From: Mugil cephalus
Taxonomy: Eukaryota > Chordata > Actinopteri > Mugiliformes > Mugilidae
Length of the DNA stretch: 64,000 bases
Direction of reading: 5' to 3'
NCBI RefSeq assembly: GCF_022458985.1
Contig: NC_061791.1
Location: forward strand, 1,121,501 to 1,185,500
The position numbers and the translations under genes were made by a program. Of this stretch, positions 34,801 through 45,672 are shown one piece after another. Under the pieces are notes generated by a model that saw only the letters and a program-made list of their open reading frames with translations, was not told the DNA's origin and did no database searches. Numbering within the stretch: the stretch's first letter is position 1; the number at the start of each line of letters is the position of its first letter.

Positions 34801-37421
34801 ATCGGCTCTAAAGTGCAGAGATGAGCTGCAGCTTGTTCACCCCAGGGAGTCCTCCACCAGGATCTACTCTGAAGAGCCTCATCCACTGTTTGGCTCAAAC
34901 CGAGCGATTTACAGATATTCTGTTACACTCTTATCAGTCGCGATGCAAAGAGAAACGTCCATTATGCTCAACGCTAGGAGGGATTTCTGGTCTGGTTTTT
35001 ATATCTCTCTGGGTGTTTTAAGGTTGACTGATACGTGCTGAAAGTCAATGACGGCACATATGGAAACACATTTGAAGGTAATGAAATCTGTGAAGGTTCT
35101 CAATCATCACTCACTTAAACTGGACATGTTGAGGTTATAGAAGACGTTTCATCTGAGAAGCTTCTTCAGTTCTAAGAGTCCGGAGGGAAGTTCGAGGTTT
35201 AAATGAGAAACTCTGCGGGTAAAGAACATCAGAAACTGGTGCAACTAATTTCTGTCTGTGATGTGGTCGTTTGTTGGTGTCACCACAGTGAAACCTACTG
35301 AATAACTGCATAAAAAAGTCATTAAGGTTTTAGTCAGAAAAAGTCTGAGGTGGATAAAACCCTTAAGAAACTTGAAGGACCGGAATCTGGTTCAACTAAT
35401 TTCCATTAACGGCTGAATACTGACCTGTTTTTGAACACATGACGTCACATTTAAAGGTCATTTCCCTCCGTAGTCGTCACATCTAAAGCCACAAATAACA
35501 ATTAATATATAACAGCAACTAGAACAGCAGCAGAAGTAGATTACAGCTAAATACTATAAGACATCAGAGGCAACAGTAGAGAACTGTAACAGAGCTGAGA
35601 CACTTTCATTCACAATTTTTAAGAGATTTAAACATTTTCAAAACACAAGAATTGGACAGTGACGTAAAGAAGTGTGTGGTTTTCTGGTAAATACCTTAAT
35701 GGATTTTTTTATGCAGCATTTTATTCTGTTCACTGTTCTTAGTTAGCTAGAACTTAGCTAGAACTTAGCTAGAACTCGTTATTTAAACGTCAACCTCTGT
35801 CCAGTCCCTTCGACCTGAAGAAGCTGCTCAGATGAGACGTCTTCTCTAAACTCTCTCTGGGTGATTAAATCTATGTTATTGACCTGGATACGTGTTGCAG
35901 CGTTTCAGACAAAAGAAACTACAGAGACTTTTGTGCTTGGTGATTGAAGCATGAACACAAACTACTGTCAACCGTACAAACAAAAACAAGAAAAAAGAAA
36001 AACCTCGGCGAATGTTAAAGGAAAACATGAGCTTTGTGTCGCTGTGTTTTGTAAATAAACATCATGTGGGCGGGGTCACGTTGGGCGGTCGACTGTAAAA
36101 CGAGGACGTTTCTCATCATCAAACATCCTCATTTGTTATTTTATGTTTTGTTTGAATTCCTCAGATGTTTTGACCCATTTTATTTTTGGAATGATCTATT
36201 TATGAATTCTTTAAAACATGAGTCAGTGAACAAATACAAATAAAACAAAATACAACTGAGCTGATCTAGGACCAACATCACTACTTGGCTTTTAATAAAC
36301 GAATATGATTCTTTCATCTTCTACTTGATATTTGACGGATGTTTATAAATATGCAATAAATTGTGCTCCAACGCAATGATCCTGATTAACTGATTAACTG
36401 TGGTCCTGTTCAGATATAAACCTGAATTATTCCAAATCAGATGCAAACAATCCTGGTTAAATATGATCGTGATTTACGTGAAGATGTAATATAATCAGGA
36501 CTAACTGTAATCTGAATCCAAATCTGGTGCAATCCTCATTAAACGCAACCTAATCCTAATTCATTTGAATCCGGTTCAAATCTAAACCAGTTTCCAGTTT
36601 AATCCTTATTATGCGACCTAATCCGGATTAGTCCCAGTCCTGTTCAGATCTTGCCCCAATAAAATTTAATCCAGACCAAAGTTTATCTGACTGATGTCCG
36701 TTGTCTGCTAGCGTTAGCGTTAGCCTTTTCACATATATTGCCGTAGTGCTTTAGTTGTATTTCAGGACTGACAGGTCATAGTAGTGTAGTGTAGTAGTGT
36801 AGTGTAGTCAAATGTGTTGCAACGACCCACTGGACTCGTCACCTGTCCTCTAGGAGGCGTCCATGTTGAACCAGTCGGTTCATCCCCTACTTCAGAGTTA
36901 TTTAGTGCAAACCAACGCTATCAACTATTTTCAATTAAAAGAAGTTTGACTTGATTCATTTCCAGTCAGTCAAGGACATATTTTACTTCATGTGTAACTG
37001 TGATGATCTAAGCCGCTCTTGTTAGTATTTTGCATTCCTAGCTGTGGTTACATCTCTCTGGCGTTTCACAAATTATTGATTTTTAACAATTCTGATGACA
37101 AACCATCAAAAAAACCAAAAAAAAAAAACGAAGTTAGATCATAAATATGTAATGTGAACAGTCAGAAAGAGAGTAGGTAGAAGTAAAACTGATCTTCCTC
37201 TTTGTCACTCGTTTATAAATGAATAAAGCTTCAAATGAGTCGGATGAAAACTGAGAAAAATTCGTACCCTTATCCTGATTTACTAAAACCCCAGAATTTA
37301 AGACTTGAACTTGTCTTCTTCCATTTATCTCCTGAAGATCTTTTTTTTATTATTTATTTTTAAATTGATTTAAATTTGTGTTTTGTTTCAACCCAAACTC
37401 ATTCCACAGATCCACCCCCAC

Positions 37422-37459
<38 letters not shown>

Positions 37460-40400
37460 GACATCTGTCTCGTGTACGTTAGCTCATCTCGTATACGTTA
37501 GCTTATCTTTCGTACGTTAGCTCATACATCCACCAGATGTCGCCACCTTCACATCAGTAAAGTTCAGGTTGTTTCTCATTTTAATTGAATCTGTCTGTCT
37601 CTCAGCTGAGTGGTTGCATCATCTTGGGCGTCTCCATCTACCTGAAAGTCGAAAAGGGTGGAAACAAGGTACGTTTAACAGTTTCTGTAAATTAGCCCGG
37701 ACCCGCCGTCCTGCTGTGAACATCAGCGGAGGAACTTTCCTTCCTAAGCCCACGAGTCTTGTTTGCCTTTTGTCTCCAGATTACTAATGAAGCGTTTCCT
37801 GCTGTCGACCTGATGATCGCCATCGGAGTGATCATCATGCTGCTCGGGTTCCTGGGTTGCTGTGGAGCCATCAGAGAGAACCGCTGTATGCTGCTGTTGG
37901 TAAGAATCTAGACGATAGTCCAGGAACTAACAGATAGTCCAGGAACTAGTGGGTAGTCCAGGAACTAGTGGGTTGTCCAGGAACTAGTGGGTAGTCCAGG
38001 AACTAGTGGGTTGTCCAGGAACTAGTGGGTTGTCCAGGAACTAACGGAAAGTCCAGGAACTATAAGATAGTCCAGAAACTAGTGGGTTGTCCAGAAACTA
38101 TAGGATAGTTCAGAAACTAACTGAAAGTCAAGGAACTATAAGATAGTCCAGGAACTATAAGATAGTCCAGGAACTAGTGGGTTGTCCAGAAACTATAGGA
38201 CAGTTCAGAAACTAACGGAAAGTCCAGGAACTAACAGATAGTCCAGGAACTATACAATAGTCCAGAAACTAGAGGTTTTTCCAAGAATTAGCAGATAGTC
38301 CAGGAACTAGTGGGTAGTCCAGGAACTAGTGGGTTGTCCAGGAACTAGTGGGTAGTCCAGGAACTAGTGGGTTGTCCAGGAACTAGTGGGTTGTCCAGGA
38401 ACTAACGGAAAGTCCAGGAACTATAAGATAGTCCAGAAACTAGTGGGTTGTCCAGAAACTATAGGATAGTTCAGAAACTAACTGAAAGTCAAGGAACTAT
38501 AAGATAGTCCAGGAACTATAAGATAGTCCAGGAACTAGTGGGTTGTCCAGAAACTATAGGACAGTTCAGAAACTAACGGAAAGTCCGGGAACTATATGAT
38601 GTTTCGACACTTGCCCGTGTGGACAATGATTCTCAGAATGAAGACACAGCTGATGTGTCAATCATGGGGAAGTTCCTGGCTGCTATGAGGGCAGATGACC
38701 ACTAGATGTCACTACTGGTGGAACCTCAGACCTCAGACTGGTCGTCTTTAACTGTTCCGTCATTGTTTTTGGGGACAGTTTTGAGATCAAAGTGTTGAGA
38801 AGTAACTCTTCGTTCCCTCTGTGTTCCCTCAGTTCTTCATCAGCCTCCTCATCATCTTCGTCCTCCTGCTGGCGGCCGGTATCCTGGGAGCTGTGGAGGA
38901 GCAGAAGGTAAGGAGGAAGGAGGAAGGAGGAAGGAGGTGACGTCAGCTCAGCCGATGGAGGATCAAGCTTCACATTTGGTCGTTGATTTGTTTTTGGTTT
39001 TTTGTGTTTTGTAGGTGGATGATTGGATGAAGGAGAGACTGCAGAAATTACTTCCTCTGTCAGACCAGAAGCCAGAAATCAGGGAGGAACTGGAGAAGCT
39101 GCAGAAGGAGGTAACGGCGTCAATCACCTGCCAGGGAGGAGTCACCACCTCAACTAAAACACCAACTAATCACACACACACTTCAAACAAAGTCAACCTC
39201 ATTCAGCACATCTGTCCTCTCAGTCAGCCTGTAGTTACCCTACGTCACCACCAGAGGGCGGACAAGCATCAGACCTTCCCAGTGTCAACACATTCACAGA
39301 TGAAGCACAGAAATGTAGAGAAACAGAAACAGAGCTGGAATGAAAAGAAGCACAGAGCAACTGATTCGGGAGAGGACGACTCTGTAGCTTCCTAGCCTCC
39401 CAGCTAATAGTAGCTCTACCTAGCCTCCCAGCTAATAGTAGCTCTACCTAGCCTCCCAGCTAATAGTAGCTCTACATAGCCTCCCAGCTAATAGTAGCTC
39501 TACATAGCCTGCCAGCTAATAGTAGCTCTACCTAGCCTCCCAGCTAATAGTAGCTCTACCTAGCCTCCCAGCTAATGTCAAGAATCATTTATTGTCATTC
39601 TGTGAGGATATAATGGTAGCTCCTGGCTTAAGTCGTACAAATGTGAAAACATTAGAATAAATGGAGTTGTACAAATATATACATATAAGTATATACTATT
39701 ACTATTAGCCTCCCATATTATATAGCTTTCTAATCTCTTAGCTAATAGTAGCTCTTCCTATCCTCCCAGCTGATAGTAGCTTTTGCTAATTTCCTAGCCT
39801 CCTAGCTAATAGTAGCTCTTCCTATCCTCCCAGCTAATAGTAGCTTTTGCTAACTTCCTAGCCTCCCAGCTAATAGTAGCTTTTGCTAACTTCCTAGCCT
39901 CCTAGCTAATAGTAGCTCTTCCTAGATTCCCAGCTAATAGTAGCTTTTGCTAACTTCCTAGCCTCCTAGCTAATAGTAGCTCTTCCTAGATTCCCAGCTA
40001 ATAGTAGCTTTTGCTAACTTCCTAGCCTCCCAGCTAATAGTAGCTCTTCCTAGCCTCCTAGCTGATAGTAGCTATTGCTAGCCTGGAACAAGGCCGTTAA
40101 ATAAGGACAGAAAGTGGATTTTCCAGGTCGGATGTTGATATCAGGTCTGAACCTTTGGTGTCACGTTGTTTTTTCTGCAACGCTAACTACGAACGTTTTA
40201 AAACTTTATCATGATTATCATTATTTTAAACTCTTTTCTGCGTCTGCAGCTCAAATGTTGTGGTATAGTGAACGGACCAGGAGACTGGGAGAAGATCCCC
40301 GACTCCTGTCGCTGCAACAGGACCGACACATCAGACGAGTGCAGCTCGTCTAGCGTCTACTCCACGGTGAGAACACAACGCGACAAACACCAGCTACATC

Positions 40401-40857
40401 TGGGTCCATCTGAAGCTTCTCTGCAGCATTAAAAGAGACTAAGACCATGAATGAGCTCCACAATGTTCATCAACACTATTCAGCTGACTTCGGCTAAATA
40501 AAAATGTTTTTTTTGTCTTTGCAAAAAGGCTGGAATGAAACAAGGATTAAAAACTAGCCTGGTGTCCCTGTGATAATGTATTTATTTATTTATGTATCCT
40601 GATCTTTTCCTGCAGAGCTGCTCCACCCGAATCATCGAGCTGATGAAGAGCAACATGGAGGTGGTTCTGGGCATCGCCTTCGCCGTCGCCATCCTCCTGG
40701 TCAGCCTCACACACCCGCCGACATATTCACACAAAAGTCCAGGTTCAAATCTGAAACATTTTCCTTCTCTCTGCAGATTTTCGGGATGGTCTTCTCCATG
40801 ATGCTCTACTGCCAGATCAGCAGGAAGGACGGCGGCACCACCTCCACCAACGCCTGA
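28764..40857 (+). CDS. tspan8: TSPAN8-like tetraspanin (whole gene, 8 exons)
   Basis: Four-pass membrane protein that organises tetraspanin-enriched microdomains with integrins and other partners. The exons are 28764-28820, 37606-37668, 37780-37899, 38833-38907, 39015-39110, 40250-40366, 40616-40699 and 40777-40857, all phase 0, giving 230 codons. TM1 is about 8-32, TM2 about 50-70 with [22 protein letters not shown]3 about 79-99 ([16 protein letters not shown]), TM4 about 190-216. The large loop has CCG at 140-142 and six cysteines in all, plus an NRT glycosylation sequon. RENRCMLLL and [12 protein letters not shown] closely match mammalian TSPAN8. It heads a tandem cluster with two more tetraspanins on the same strand. 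Intron 1 is 8.8 kb; introns 3 and 5 are satellite-filled. Confidence 0.92.
31695..31800. repeat. short dispersed repeat (accagccaccagggggagct)
   Basis: The word accagccaccagggggagct, then gctgccatggcgtccatttt, belongs to a fish short interspersed repeat; related words occur at 19725-19820. Confidence 0.45.
33333..33808. repeat. intra-intron duplication, copy A
   Basis: Matches 36013-36690 almost base for base (for example gctttgtgtcgctgtgtttt, tcatgtgggcgg, cgactgtaaaacgaggacgt). It lacks about 35 bases (cggatgtttataaatatgca...) near 33660 and about 165 bases near 33768 that copy B contains. Confidence 0.92.
33820..34210. repeat. degenerate array of AATCCTGATTAACTGTAATCC
   Basis: Eight or more imperfect units of about 35-60 bases combining aatcctgattaactgtaatc with aaatcaaatct. 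Related words also occur at 36370-36640. Confidence 0.75.
35135..35250 (-). repeat. dispersed repeat (gaagacgtttcatctgag family), copy 3
   Basis: Reads agaagacgtttcatctgaga then agcttcttcagttctaagag. A reverse-orientation partner lies at 35805-35865, so the two form an inverted pair 0.65 kb apart. Confidence 0.7.
35805..35865 (+). repeat. dispersed repeat (gaagacgtttcatctgag family), inverted copy
   Basis: Reads cctgaagaagctgctcagat then gagacgtcttctctaaactc, the reverse complement of the 35135 copy's core. Confidence 0.7.
36013..36690. repeat. intra-intron duplication, copy B
   Basis: The longer copy of the 33333-33808 segment, 2.68 kb downstream in the same orientation. Confidence 0.92.
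37422..37458. repeat. (AAT)n microsatellite
   Basis: About 12 triplets upstream of TSPAN8 exon 2. Confidence 0.95.
37606..37668 (+). CDS. tspan8: TSPAN8 exon 2
   Basis: [19 protein letters not shown]..., remainder of TM1 and small loop; acceptor gtctctcag, donor GTACGT. Confidence 0.9.
37780..37899 (+). CDS. tspan8: TSPAN8 exon 3
   Basis: TM2 and the palmitoylation-type cysteines in GCCGAIREN; acceptor tgtctccag, donor GTAAGA. Confidence 0.94.
37914..38597. repeat. 19-base satellite with 361-base higher-order repeat
   Basis: About 36 units of agtccaggaactagtgggt and variants, filling most of TSPAN8 intron 3. The order of variants at 37931-38230 is repeated at 38292-38590, an offset of 361 bases or 19 units of 19. 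Confidence 0.95.
38833..38907 (+). CDS. tspan8: TSPAN8 exon 4
   Basis: TM3, [19 protein letters not shown], ending EEQK; acceptor gttccctcag, donor GTAAGG. Confidence 0.93.
39015..39110 (+). CDS. tspan8: TSPAN8 exon 5
   Basis: First part of the large extracellular loop, [13 protein letters not shown] to LEKLQKE; acceptor tgttttgtag, donor GTAACG. Confidence 0.9.
39388..40082. repeat. 28-36-base satellite in TSPAN8 intron 5
   Basis: Two blocks separated by a unique stretch (39577-39715) with atttattgtcattctgtgag. Block one has 28-base units tagcctcccagctaatagta + gctctacc; block two alternates these with a gcttttgctaacttcc form, 36 bases. The same unit is present at 5085-5265. Confidence 0.95.
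40250..40366 (+). CDS. tspan8: TSPAN8 exon 6 (CCG exon)
   Basis: [20 protein letters not shown], then [11 protein letters not shown], ending VYST; acceptor gcgtctgcag, donor GTGAGA. Confidence 0.94.
40616..40699 (+). CDS. tspan8: TSPAN8 exon 7
   Basis: [19 protein letters not shown], last loop cysteine and start of TM4; donor GTCAGC. Confidence 0.92.
40777..40857 (+). CDS. tspan8: TSPAN8 exon 8
   Basis: [20 protein letters not shown] and a short cytosolic tail ending STNA; stop at 40855-40857. Confidence 0.94.
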   Translation: MFGMVFSMMLYCQISRKDGGTTSTNA

Positions 40858-40996
40858 CCTCACCTCAGTGCTACAAGCCAGTAACACTGTCCATGTACGG
40901 AGTCCTGACAGGGTCATAAATAGAGCAAATGTTTGGTATTATTATTATGATTATTAAAGTAAAAATGTGCTTTAATGTGAAATAGTCAAAAACAGA

Positions 40997-41002
40997 AATA
41001 AA
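40997..41002 (+). terminator. TSPAN8 poly(A) signal
   Basis: AATAAA 140 bases after the stop codon. Confidence 0.6.
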
Positions 41003-42589
41003 GCGAGCAGGTGTAAAAGTAACAAATCATATTTTTTTTTCTGCATGTGAAATAAAACAGATTCATTTACCCGTGAATGAAAATATTTTCCCGAAATACG
41101 AGAGTTTTCTTTTGACTTTGCAAATTAAAAAATAAATGGCTTTCATGTTCATGTTTGGCCAAACATAATATAAAATGAAAAGAGCGCTTCATATACATAC
41201 GGAAATCATGGGATGTATTTTCAAAAAGATAAAAATAATAAATTATGGGAATAAGGAATCCCATTAACCCCCCAACCAAAATAAGTGAAATAAAGTAAAT
41301 ATTTAAATTTAATTTCATTAGCAGCTATCACAAAAATATTTAAATATATATATATTTCAAATCTTTTTTCCCATTTTATTTGTAAATAAAATATCTTTGG
41401 TGTCGTTTTTCCTGTCATTGTATCTAACCTCATGTCATATGTAGTTTTGAGAATTTGAGCCTCTGTGTTCACATCCCAACATCTAGAATCATTACATATA
41501 AAGAGAATAAGCTTTGAATAATTTTAAAATTATTTAAATGATTTTAAAATTATTATTTTGGGGGAGTTTTTGCCAGAATTGTCTCATATTTTATCAGGGA
41601 TTGTTTTTGTGTTTTTATCTTTGTTTTTTTGTTTTGTTTTGTCTGTTTTTTTTCTGTCTCGATAGAACAGATTTCCATATTCTTCTGTGACCTAAAATAA
41701 AATTAATATTATCTCATAAAATAATATTTTATTTTATGAGACATTTTACTCTTCAGGAAACTTTCCTCTGAATTTTCTTTCTTTTTTTTTTTTTTTTTTT
41801 TGAAATATTTCCAATAATAAATTTGGTGTCTATTACGAGGCAAATAGAGAAGATTATTAAAAAATAAACAAATAAAAATAAAGCATGCAGCTGTTCAACG
41901 TTTTAATTAATGAATTAATGAGCTGCTCTGTGTCGTTTCATTTTAAAAATTCAGACGAAAGTTTCCTTGAAATTATCAGAAAAACAGGAAAAAGTAAAAA
42001 GATGGAAAATATTGAGTTGAAACAATAAAAGATGAAGGAAACGAGCCTCCATTCATTCTCCTCCTCCTCTTACACCTGCTCCTCCTCCTTTGCTTCTCAT
42101 TTCTCCTCTCTTTTCTCCTCTTTGGTCTTTTCCTTCTCCTCCACCCCATTTCTCTCCTTACTCCTCCTCTTCCTATCCTCCTATTTTCTCCTCATCTTTT
42201 CTCTCCATCTTCTCCTCTTTTTCCACCTGCTCCTCCTCCTTTGCCTCCTATTTATCCTCCTTTTTCTCCCCTTCTTCCTCCTTTCTGCATCTTTTCCCCA
42301 TTTTCCACCTGTTGTTCCTCTTTTGTCTCCCATTTATCTTCCCTTCCTCCTCCTCCTCCTCCTCCTCCTCCCCAGAGCGTCTTTACATTCTTTAACCCGT
42401 TGAAGCGTAAACAGACGTATCGGAGGAGAACTGCTCCCCCCGGAGGCCGACGTGGACACGTGGAGGCCGTGGGAGGCGTTAATCCTTCCGCTCCTCCTGA
42501 AGGAGGCGCAGGCGTCGGTTTATCGTCATCCCTCCGTTTATTCGAATGTGTCTGCTGGGAGTTGAGAGGAGGAGCAGGAGCATAAACAG

Positions 42590-42640
42590 ACGTCGTCCAA
42601 TCAGAGGAGTCGACCCCGGCAGATATTTTTAGCCTGGAGT
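42590..42640 (+). promoter_or_regulatory. possible promoter (CCAAT plus TATA-like)
   Basis: tccaatcagagg is followed about 25 bases later by the TATA-like gatatttttagcc, in a GC-rich block 3 kb upstream of the second tetraspanin's start codon. Sequence resemblance only. Confidence 0.2.
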
Positions 42641-43429
42641 CAACACAGATTCCTTTCTGCTTCTAGCCCACCATCCTCCCCCACCTCCTCCCTTCAAAGC
42701 TGCTGTTTATGGAGCCGTAAATTCTCCAACATACTCACTCCCTCCATGAGAGGTTATTAGTTTATTTAGTTTATTATTATAAAAGCTTGGTAATGGAAAC
42801 GCCTACGTTTTTAAAAAACCTCTCAAACATCTAAAGCTGAAACACTTTTACACAAAAAGTTTGTTTTGGCATTTTTTGGCACTGAGGGTTTAAGAGAATT
42901 ATGGGATATCAAGTAAAGGCGAGACTTTACCAAACACCTTCCAATGGAAACACGAATAAAGAGCAAATGTACTTTATCAAAATTTCACAAATATTAATTT
43001 TGTGGGAAGAAAAATTGAAACCCAGCTTCTTACTTTTTTTCTGTTTTGTTGTTCAGGTTTTATGTGTTCTTGTGTTGTGGGAATTAGTTTGGTAGCAGTC
43101 AGGAAACATTGTGTTGGTTACAGATTCAGAATTTAAAAAACAAATGGAACATGTTCAGCACTTGCACCTAAAGTTTATTTAAAAAAGTGTCAACAAAATG
43201 GCCATTTTGATGTTTTCTGATAACGGATCAGTTTTTAGGCGAGACAAGGAACAAGAAACGTAATCGAACCAAAATCCAGACATTATAACAGTTAAAGTTA
43301 TGTTTGTCTAAAACTTTGCTGAAGAGTTTCTTTTTTTTATCTGTTTTTCATTCTTTTGATGTTTTTATTGTAACTTGTTTTACCTTTGTTTTAATTTATT
43401 GTGCATCATTTTGTCTTTTTACTAGTTTA

Positions 43430-43505
43430 TTGTGAAGCACTTTGGGTTTTTTTTTTGTTTTTTACCTGAGAAAGGTGCTATATATAAAAAAATTACTTAC
43501 TTACT
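43430..43505 (+). mobile_element. L2-type LINE 3' tail
   Basis: tgtgaagcactttgggttt, then gaaaggtgctatatat, ending in a (TTAC)n run, the usual 3' end of fish L2-like LINEs. Confidence 0.7.
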
Positions 43506-43529
43506 TGTTTCATCATATTTTCCAGTATC

Positions 43530-44830
43530 TCAATTAAAATGCTTTGTGGAGTTCCTCAGGGAATGATACTAGGGCCTTTGTTTTTTAAGGTATATTAGTG
43601 TTTGTCTCAAGAAGAAAGGTTACTTTCTACTCTATTCTCTCAAAGCATCTAATTCCTCGGAGCATTGAAATATCTTGGGGAGTTCCTCAGGGAAGGATAT
43701 TAGTGCCTTTGCTTTTTTCAGCGTTTATGTTTTGTATACACAGAGAAGTTGTTTTCTGATATGGGATCAATTTTTAAGAGAGAAATAGAACAAGAAATGC
43801 AATGGAACCAAAATCCAGTTCAACTTTGTTGTGTTTGACTCAAAGACTTGAATCCTAAAACTCTGTCTCATCAAATTGTCCATTTTTGTCAGAATATTAA
43901 AATATCTTGGGGAGTTCCTCAGAGAATGATACCAGGGCCTCTGCTTTTTATCAGCATGGGCCATTATGGTCATTTTCTGATGAAGGATCACTTTACGATC
44001 AGAGAAATGGAAAATCCAGAGATCGTAAAAGTTTGTCATGTCAGTCTCAAAAAGAAAGTCTTGAATCCAAAAACTCCTTGTTTCATCACAATTAAAATGT
44101 ATCATGGAGTTCCTCAAGGAATGATACTCGGGCCTCTAAAATTATCGTATATAAGTGTATGTCTCATAAAAGAATGTTTACTTTCTACTCTATTGCGCTT
44201 TGTCTCATCAAATTGTCTAATTTTTAGAATATTAAAATACATTGTGGAGTTCCTCAGGGAACCTTTCCTCATTTTTTTGGATCATTTCTTTTCTTCATTG
44301 TTTATGGTTTGTATACACTAAAAATGTGTTTACAAAACAACGGCCAAATTGTTCATTTTCTGACTCAGGCTCAGTTTCAATGAAACTGCAATCGTATAAA
44401 AGTATATGATGATATTGTTACAAATCCAGACATTATAAACTTTCAGTTTTGTCGTCCGTTTCAGAAAGGAGGATTTGAATTGTAAAACTGTGTCAAAGAA
44501 TTCTTTGTCAATTAAAATACCTTTTTGGATTTCCTCAGGAAATGATTTTAGGGCCTCTGGTTCTCCGCATCATTAAGACATCTGAGTTCATGGTATGCAA
44601 AACCAACTCGTGCTACTTTTTATATATAGTCATGGTGATGATTTCAGAAGAAACCCAGACATAATAAACCTTTACTTATGTTGTGTTTGCGTAAAAAAAT
44701 AAAGGAAAGAAGGAAAAGAACTTCTACTATCAAATGTTTTCTTTGTCTCATCAAATGGACTCAATTCTCAAAATACTGAAAAACACTTGTGGAGTTCCTC
44801 AGGGAATGTTTTTAGATCCTCTTAATATTA
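43530..44830 (+). mobile_element. array of degenerate LINE RT-motif units
   Basis: The phrase tggagttcctcagggaatga, which codes for the RT motif GVPQG(M/S), recurs at 43549, 43680, 43912, 44107, 44247, 44527 and 44792, with an outlier at 46158. Flanking words such as ctactctattctctca, tcatcaaattgtc and aatccagacattataa also recur. None is an intact RT. Confidence 0.85.
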
Positions 44831-45410
44831 ATGTAAGTTAAAATAGAACAGAAATTTGCTTTGAAAAAAAAAACAATAGTTTAAATGTTTAAATGTGCTT
44901 ACTTAAAAAATATACACATTTCTTTTTATATGAGGTGATTATTTTGGTTGTGGTGTGGAGTTGTGTACGGGGACAGTTTGATGAACCTCCACCAGGTGGC
45001 GCTCTCATCTCTTAGGAATCGTTTGCTACCAGATTTAGTTCCTTGTTTCTAATCAGGAGTTTTCTGGAAACAGCTGGGAGGAGAACAGGAAAAGCTGGAG
45101 GAAGTAGTTATGAGGAAAGGCATCAGGCCTGAGTTTGTTGAGTCTGCCGGCTGCTATGAAACAGTTTCTGTTGCATTGTATAAACAAACAAGCTGTGTTA
45201 AAGATATTATTCTTCCTAATAACTACCTCCCTCCTCCATCACACTTCTTCCTTGTTTTACATCCTTTCATCTTCATCACTTTCACTTCCCTCCCATCCAC
45301 ATTTCTTGCTTCCCTTCCTGTTTTTCTCTTTTTTATCTTGTTCTCAATCTTTGTTTCCTCCTAATTGCATTTAATTCTTACCTGGACTAACCTCTCCTCT
45401 CATTTTATTT

Positions 45411-45471
45411 CTCTCCTCTCCTCTCCTCTCCTCTCCTCTCCTCTCCTCTCCTCTCCTCTCCTCTCCTCTCT
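45411..45471. repeat. (CTCTC)n microsatellite
   Basis: Twelve pentamers of ctctc/cctct type, 140 bases before the second tetraspanin's start codon. Confidence 0.95.
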
Positions 45472-45612
45472 GCTGATCTTCCAAACTTGGTCATGTTCTT
45501 CGTTTGGCAGCCAAACACTCTGGAGCTTTAAACAACATCCATCACCCGCACACACTGGGCTCTGGTCTTCACTTTTGTTTCTATTTTAGCTCGACTCTCT
45601 CAGGCGGCGGTC

Positions 45613-45672
45613 ATGGCTCGCTGCAGGAGTTATTTGCGAGGGCTCGCCATCTGTGTCACTGTCCTGCTAATG
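45613..45672 (+). CDS. divergent tetraspanin exon 1
   Basis: MARCRSYLRGLAICVTVLLM; donor GTAAGC. Ends at the same place in TM1 as TSPAN8 exon 1. Confidence 0.82.

Larger units (their letters stand above)
28821..37605. other. TSPAN8 intron 1
   Basis: 8.8 kb without a coding exon I can support. It holds poly-T at 30779-30801, a short dispersed repeat at 31695-31800, a near-identical duplicated segment (33333-33808 and 36013-36690), an AATCCTGATTAACTG-type degenerate array at 33820-34210, and two better-composed blocks (30860-31070, 34640-35040) that could be regulatory. Confidence 0.65.
40858..45612. other. region between TSPAN8 and the second tetraspanin
   Basis: AT-rich to 42030, then a TCC-rich block (42040-42375), a GC-rich block with a possible promoter (42400-42660), a LINE-type tail at 43430-43500, an array of RT-motif fragments (43530-44830) and a (CTCTC)n run at 45411-45471. 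No protein-coding gene supported. Confidence 0.65.

Noticed and set aside
34596..35041. Overlapping frames of 100 and 132 codons in TSPAN8 intron 1
   Set aside because: Opposite-strand overlap and no recognisable motif; chance openness in a balanced-composition block.
37914..38597. Possible CRISPR-like array because of regular repeats
   Set aside because: Units are contiguous 19-mers without unique spacers, in a eukaryotic intron.
42032..42585. Ser/Phe/Leu-rich frames in a TCC-rich block
   Set aside because: Composition artefact.
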